NCBI GenBank assembly: GCA_019057385.1
Contig: JAHQJS010000006.1
Coordinates: 827,038 to 891,037, forward strand
Length of the DNA: 64,000 nt
From: Candidatus Borrarchaeum weybense
Lineage (GTDB): Archaea; Asgardarchaeota; Sifarchaeia; Borrarchaeales; Borrarchaeaceae
Direction: 5' to 3'
This document shows, piece after piece, positions 62,266 to 64,000 of the stretch (positions are counted from its first letter, which is position 1; every line of letters starts with the position of its first letter). The position numbers and the translations under genes are program-made. The notes beneath the pieces are model-generated. The model did not search any database and was not told where the DNA came from. It was given only the letters and a program-made list of their open reading frames with translations.

Positions 62266-63465
62266 ATGGCTGAAATTGGAAAATTAAGATTTCGCTGGGT
62301 CGTGTTGGGCGTTTCGTGGTTTTCGTGGTCAATGCAGGCCATTGCACTCCTAAGTATTGGTCCAATGTTGACACTACTGATTCCGAAACTTGGACTGACA
62401 GGCGTACAGGCAGGAACCCTAATGGCGGTTTCATGGATTCCAGGTATTTTCCTTGCTATCCCAGCAGGCATTTTAATCGCTCGATACGGAGGGCGAAAAC
62501 TAGGAATGCTAGGTTTGCTTTCTTTGGCAATTGGACTAATCCTAATTGCTTTTTCTGCCACTTTTGAGTTATTAGCTTTAGCAAGATTCATTTTAGGAAT
62601 TGGTGTAACTTTTTCAGGCGCTCCGCCTTTAGCTTGGACTATAAGATGTTTTACTCCACAGGAGCGAGGATTCGTGTCAGGAGTGTTAGCATCAGGATTT
62701 GGCACTGGAGGGATCATAGGCGTTTTTGCTATGGGTTATATCTTATCGATTTTTGGTATATTTCTGACAGCTGTAAGTTTTGGCGTTTTGAGTCTTGTTT
62801 GCATGCTCTGTTTCCTTCTAGCCCAGCAAGAAATCCCTGAAATCAGCTTGTCCGATAGTATGCCTACAAATTCGACATCATTTTTTGAACCTATGTCACA
62901 AGCATTTAGAAATTTCGAATTATGGAAAATCGGAGTCGTATGGTTTGTCATAGTTGGAATAACTACTGCTTATGCAACTTTTGCACCGACCACATTCGTA
63001 TCTTTGCTGAAAATGGATGTCGCCAGCGCAGCTGCCACTGCAGGTATTGTTTCGATACTTGCGGTGCCATCTCTTCTAGGCGGCGGATGGATCTCTGATA
63101 AATTGAAGCTTAGATTCGGGAGAAAGATCATAATATGGCTACCAACCTTGATTTCTGCTCCCGCTTTCTACCTGATTGGTGCATCATCAGTTTTTTTCTT
63201 CGCAGTGATAGGTATAGTACTCATAGGCATCTTTAGCTGGGTTTCAAATGCTGGAGTTTTTTCAGCAGCAAGTGAATCGGTTGATTCTACCGTAGAAGGC
63301 GTTGCGTTAGGTTTTATAAGTTTTATGGCATCTTTGGGATCGTTTATTCTTCCTATCGTAATGGGGGCCGTATTTGATGCCACTGGCTCGTGGATATTCG
63401 TTTGGCTCGTCCCAGCCGTAACAGCGTTAGCTGGAGCTATAATAGCCTTTTCTAGTAAAATTTGA
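62266..63465 (+). CDS. MFS transporter, tandem copy 3
   Basis: 399 residues: MAEIGKLRFRWVVLGVSWFS, loop LIARYGGRKLGMLGLLSLAI (Ala replaces the usual Asp of motif A), and GGWISDKLKLRFGRKIIIWL. ATG 62266; the ribosome binding site is weak (AAGGTTATG). The relic of an IS element lies 25 bp upstream and may have changed its expression. Confidence 0.83.
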   Translation: MAEIGKLRFRWVVLGVSWFSWSMQAIALLSIGPMLTLLIPKLGLTGVQAGTLMAVSWIPGIFLAIPAGILIARYGGRKLGMLGLLSLAIGLILIAFSATFELLALARFILGIGVTFSGAPPLAWTIRCFTPQERGFVSGVLASGFGTGGIIGVFAMGYILSIFGIFLTAVSFGVLSLVCMLCFLLAQQEIPEISLSDSMPTNSTSFFEPMSQAFRNFELWKIGVVWFVIVGITTAYATFAPTTFVSLLKMDVASAAATAGIVSILAVPSLLGGGWISDKLKLRFGRKIIIWLPTLISAPAFYLIGASSVFFFAVIGIVLIGIFSWVSNAGVFSAASESVDSTVEGVALGFISFMASLGSFILPIVMGAVFDATGSWIFVWLVPAVTALAGAIIAFSSKI

Positions 63466-63557
63466 TACACTTCACTTACAATTTTAGTTTCACAAGGTTT
63501 GATAAAATGAAAGCATACCTTCTCCATAATGTTTATAAAACTCGATAAACATAGATA

Positions 63558-63577
63558 TGTACAGAGTTATCTGTACA
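63558..63577. promoter_or_regulatory. Inverted repeat TGTACAGA-GTTA-TCTGTACA (operator-like)
   Basis: Perfect 8-bp arms around 4 bp. It lies 54 bp before the ATG at 63631, and is flanked by CTCGA and TCGAG. A second inverted repeat, GTTTAT-N8-ATAAAC, precedes it at about 63530-63549. Likely a regulator site for the downstream gene. Confidence 0.5.
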
Positions 63578-63630
63578 AATATTTCGAGCGTGCATTTCTA
63601 TATAAATAAAAACTATTGGAGTGGAATGAA

Positions 63631-64000
63631 ATGTCAGTTGAATCATCCGATAATGAATTGGTAACAAAGTTAAGCGCAGCAAAGGACTTCTCAGATGTTT
63701 TTGAACTCGTTGAGGAGGCTCTTATAAAAACCCTCAATAGAAAGAGAGGCGGCATAATGCTTGGCTTACAGGATTTAGGTGCACAAAGAAACTACTTTAT
63801 CGGAGCGTACCATGTGGTGGGCAGCAACTGGATAGTCATCAATAAAACTCCACTTCGAAGAATTCGGATGCATGCAAAAGAGTCCGATGAACTATATAAC
63901 GCGTACCTTTTTCACGTAATGCTTCATGAATATATCCACGCTCTTGGCATCACTGATGAGCGACTGTGTCGTCAAGTTACTAGAGATGTAACCCTACAAA
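63631..64000 (+). CDS. Zincin-like metalloprotein (HEYIH motif), 3' end cut by window edge
   Basis: 123 codons visible from ATG 63631, with GGAGTGG upstream. It begins MSVESSDNELVTKLSAAKDF, and later LFHVMLHEYIHALGITDERL has the HExxH zinc-protease signature with a downstream acidic residue. The preceding INKTPLRRIRMHAKESDELY suggests a small cytosolic peptidase-like fold. It does not match a family I can name. The C-terminus is outside the window. Confidence 0.72.
   Translation, partial: MSVESSDNELVTKLSAAKDFSDVFELVEEALIKTLNRKRGGIMLGLQDLGAQRNYFIGAYHVVGSNWIVINKTPLRRIRMHAKESDELYNAYLFHVMLHEYIHALGITDERLCRQVTRDVTLQ

Noticed and set aside
62205..62717. 170-codon minus-strand frame opposite MFS copy 3
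   Set aside because: Antisense shadow of a well-supported membrane protein gene; similar proline-rich shadows lie opposite the other MFS and antiporter genes.

Overview
The window is from an archaeal chromosome of low G+C content. Archaeal markers are a TFB transcription factor, an archaeal-type S-adenosylmethionine synthetase, a UbiA-family enzyme of the ether-lipid pathway, HerA and NurA, TrmB and two-HTH regulators, an archaeosortase, and a tRNA-Tyr gene with bulge-helix-bulge (BHB) introns. A Ras/Rab-like small GTPase and surface-protein tails of the GIPGYPIEG-then-TM type would fit an Asgard or neighbouring lineage. That placement is inference and no rRNA is present to settle it. Many genes start with TTG or GTG behind strong GGAGG/GGTGA ribosome binding sites.

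Layout. Positions 1-4.2 kb: HerA (cut by the window edge), NurA and a helical-repeat protein. 4.4-10.5 kb: a duplicated module of universal stress protein plus ArsB/NhaD-like permease, then an NhaP-type antiporter with a long cytosolic tail (an ion/stress island). 10.7-16 kb: a KaiC-like ATPase, an IS-derived element, SAM synthetase, a palindrome-rich intergenic region and an asparagine-synthetase-like enzyme. 16-18.3 kb: a surface protein with a sorting-type tail, an archaeosortase and a cyclase-family hydrolase. 18.3-24.2 kb: the four subunits of a 2-oxoacid:ferredoxin oxidoreductase, with gamma separated from delta-alpha-beta by an RHH regulator, Amt and a PII protein. 24.2-31.7 kb: an IS-derived element, the GTPase, an amidohydrolase, a DNRLRE-type secreted protein, two GT-C membrane glycosyltransferase-like proteins and a PfkB kinase. 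31.8-40.5 kb: two MFS carriers and the scar of a third, a nonapeptide ORF, a 535-residue two-HTH regulator, the lipid prenyltransferase, a LolD-type ATPase and TFB. 40.8-46.6 kb: metallo-beta-lactamase (MBL) proteins, the active-looking TnpB element, DUF1330, tRNA-Tyr and a GC-rich structured block. 46.7-51.9 kb: an ABC-2 exporter with two CARDB-like proteins and a divergent TrmB regulator. 52-57.8 kb: a flavodoxin-like protein, a CDP-alcohol phosphatidyltransferase, a GYD protein and a LolD/FtsX exporter. 57.9-64 kb: a polyferredoxin, three tandem MFS carriers and a cut-off HEYIH metalloprotein.

The main discovery is a family of IS200/IS605-type (IS1341-like, TnpB-only) elements whose ends can be read directly. 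The left end follows TTAC and the right end finishes in TCAC. One full copy (42079-43788) splits an MBL-fold hydrolase gene, and removing it restores that reading frame exactly. A 312-bp internally deleted copy (45202-45513) sits in the anticodon-loop intron of tRNA-Tyr(GUA), which also has a second intron in its D arm. Further copies lie at 11724-12038, 24268-24518 and, as a 41-bp relic, at 62200-62240. The short copies keep the 3' region expected to encode the TnpB guide RNA, so they look like non-autonomous elements that may borrow the one TnpB in trans.

Other notable points: a stress-protein gene whose only well-placed start codon is ACG, a secreted-protein gene that appears to start at ATT, a recurring TTTAC-N4-GTAAA palindrome in a convergent intergenic region, and a tiny ORF (MGPGGPWPM) with a textbook ribosome binding site.
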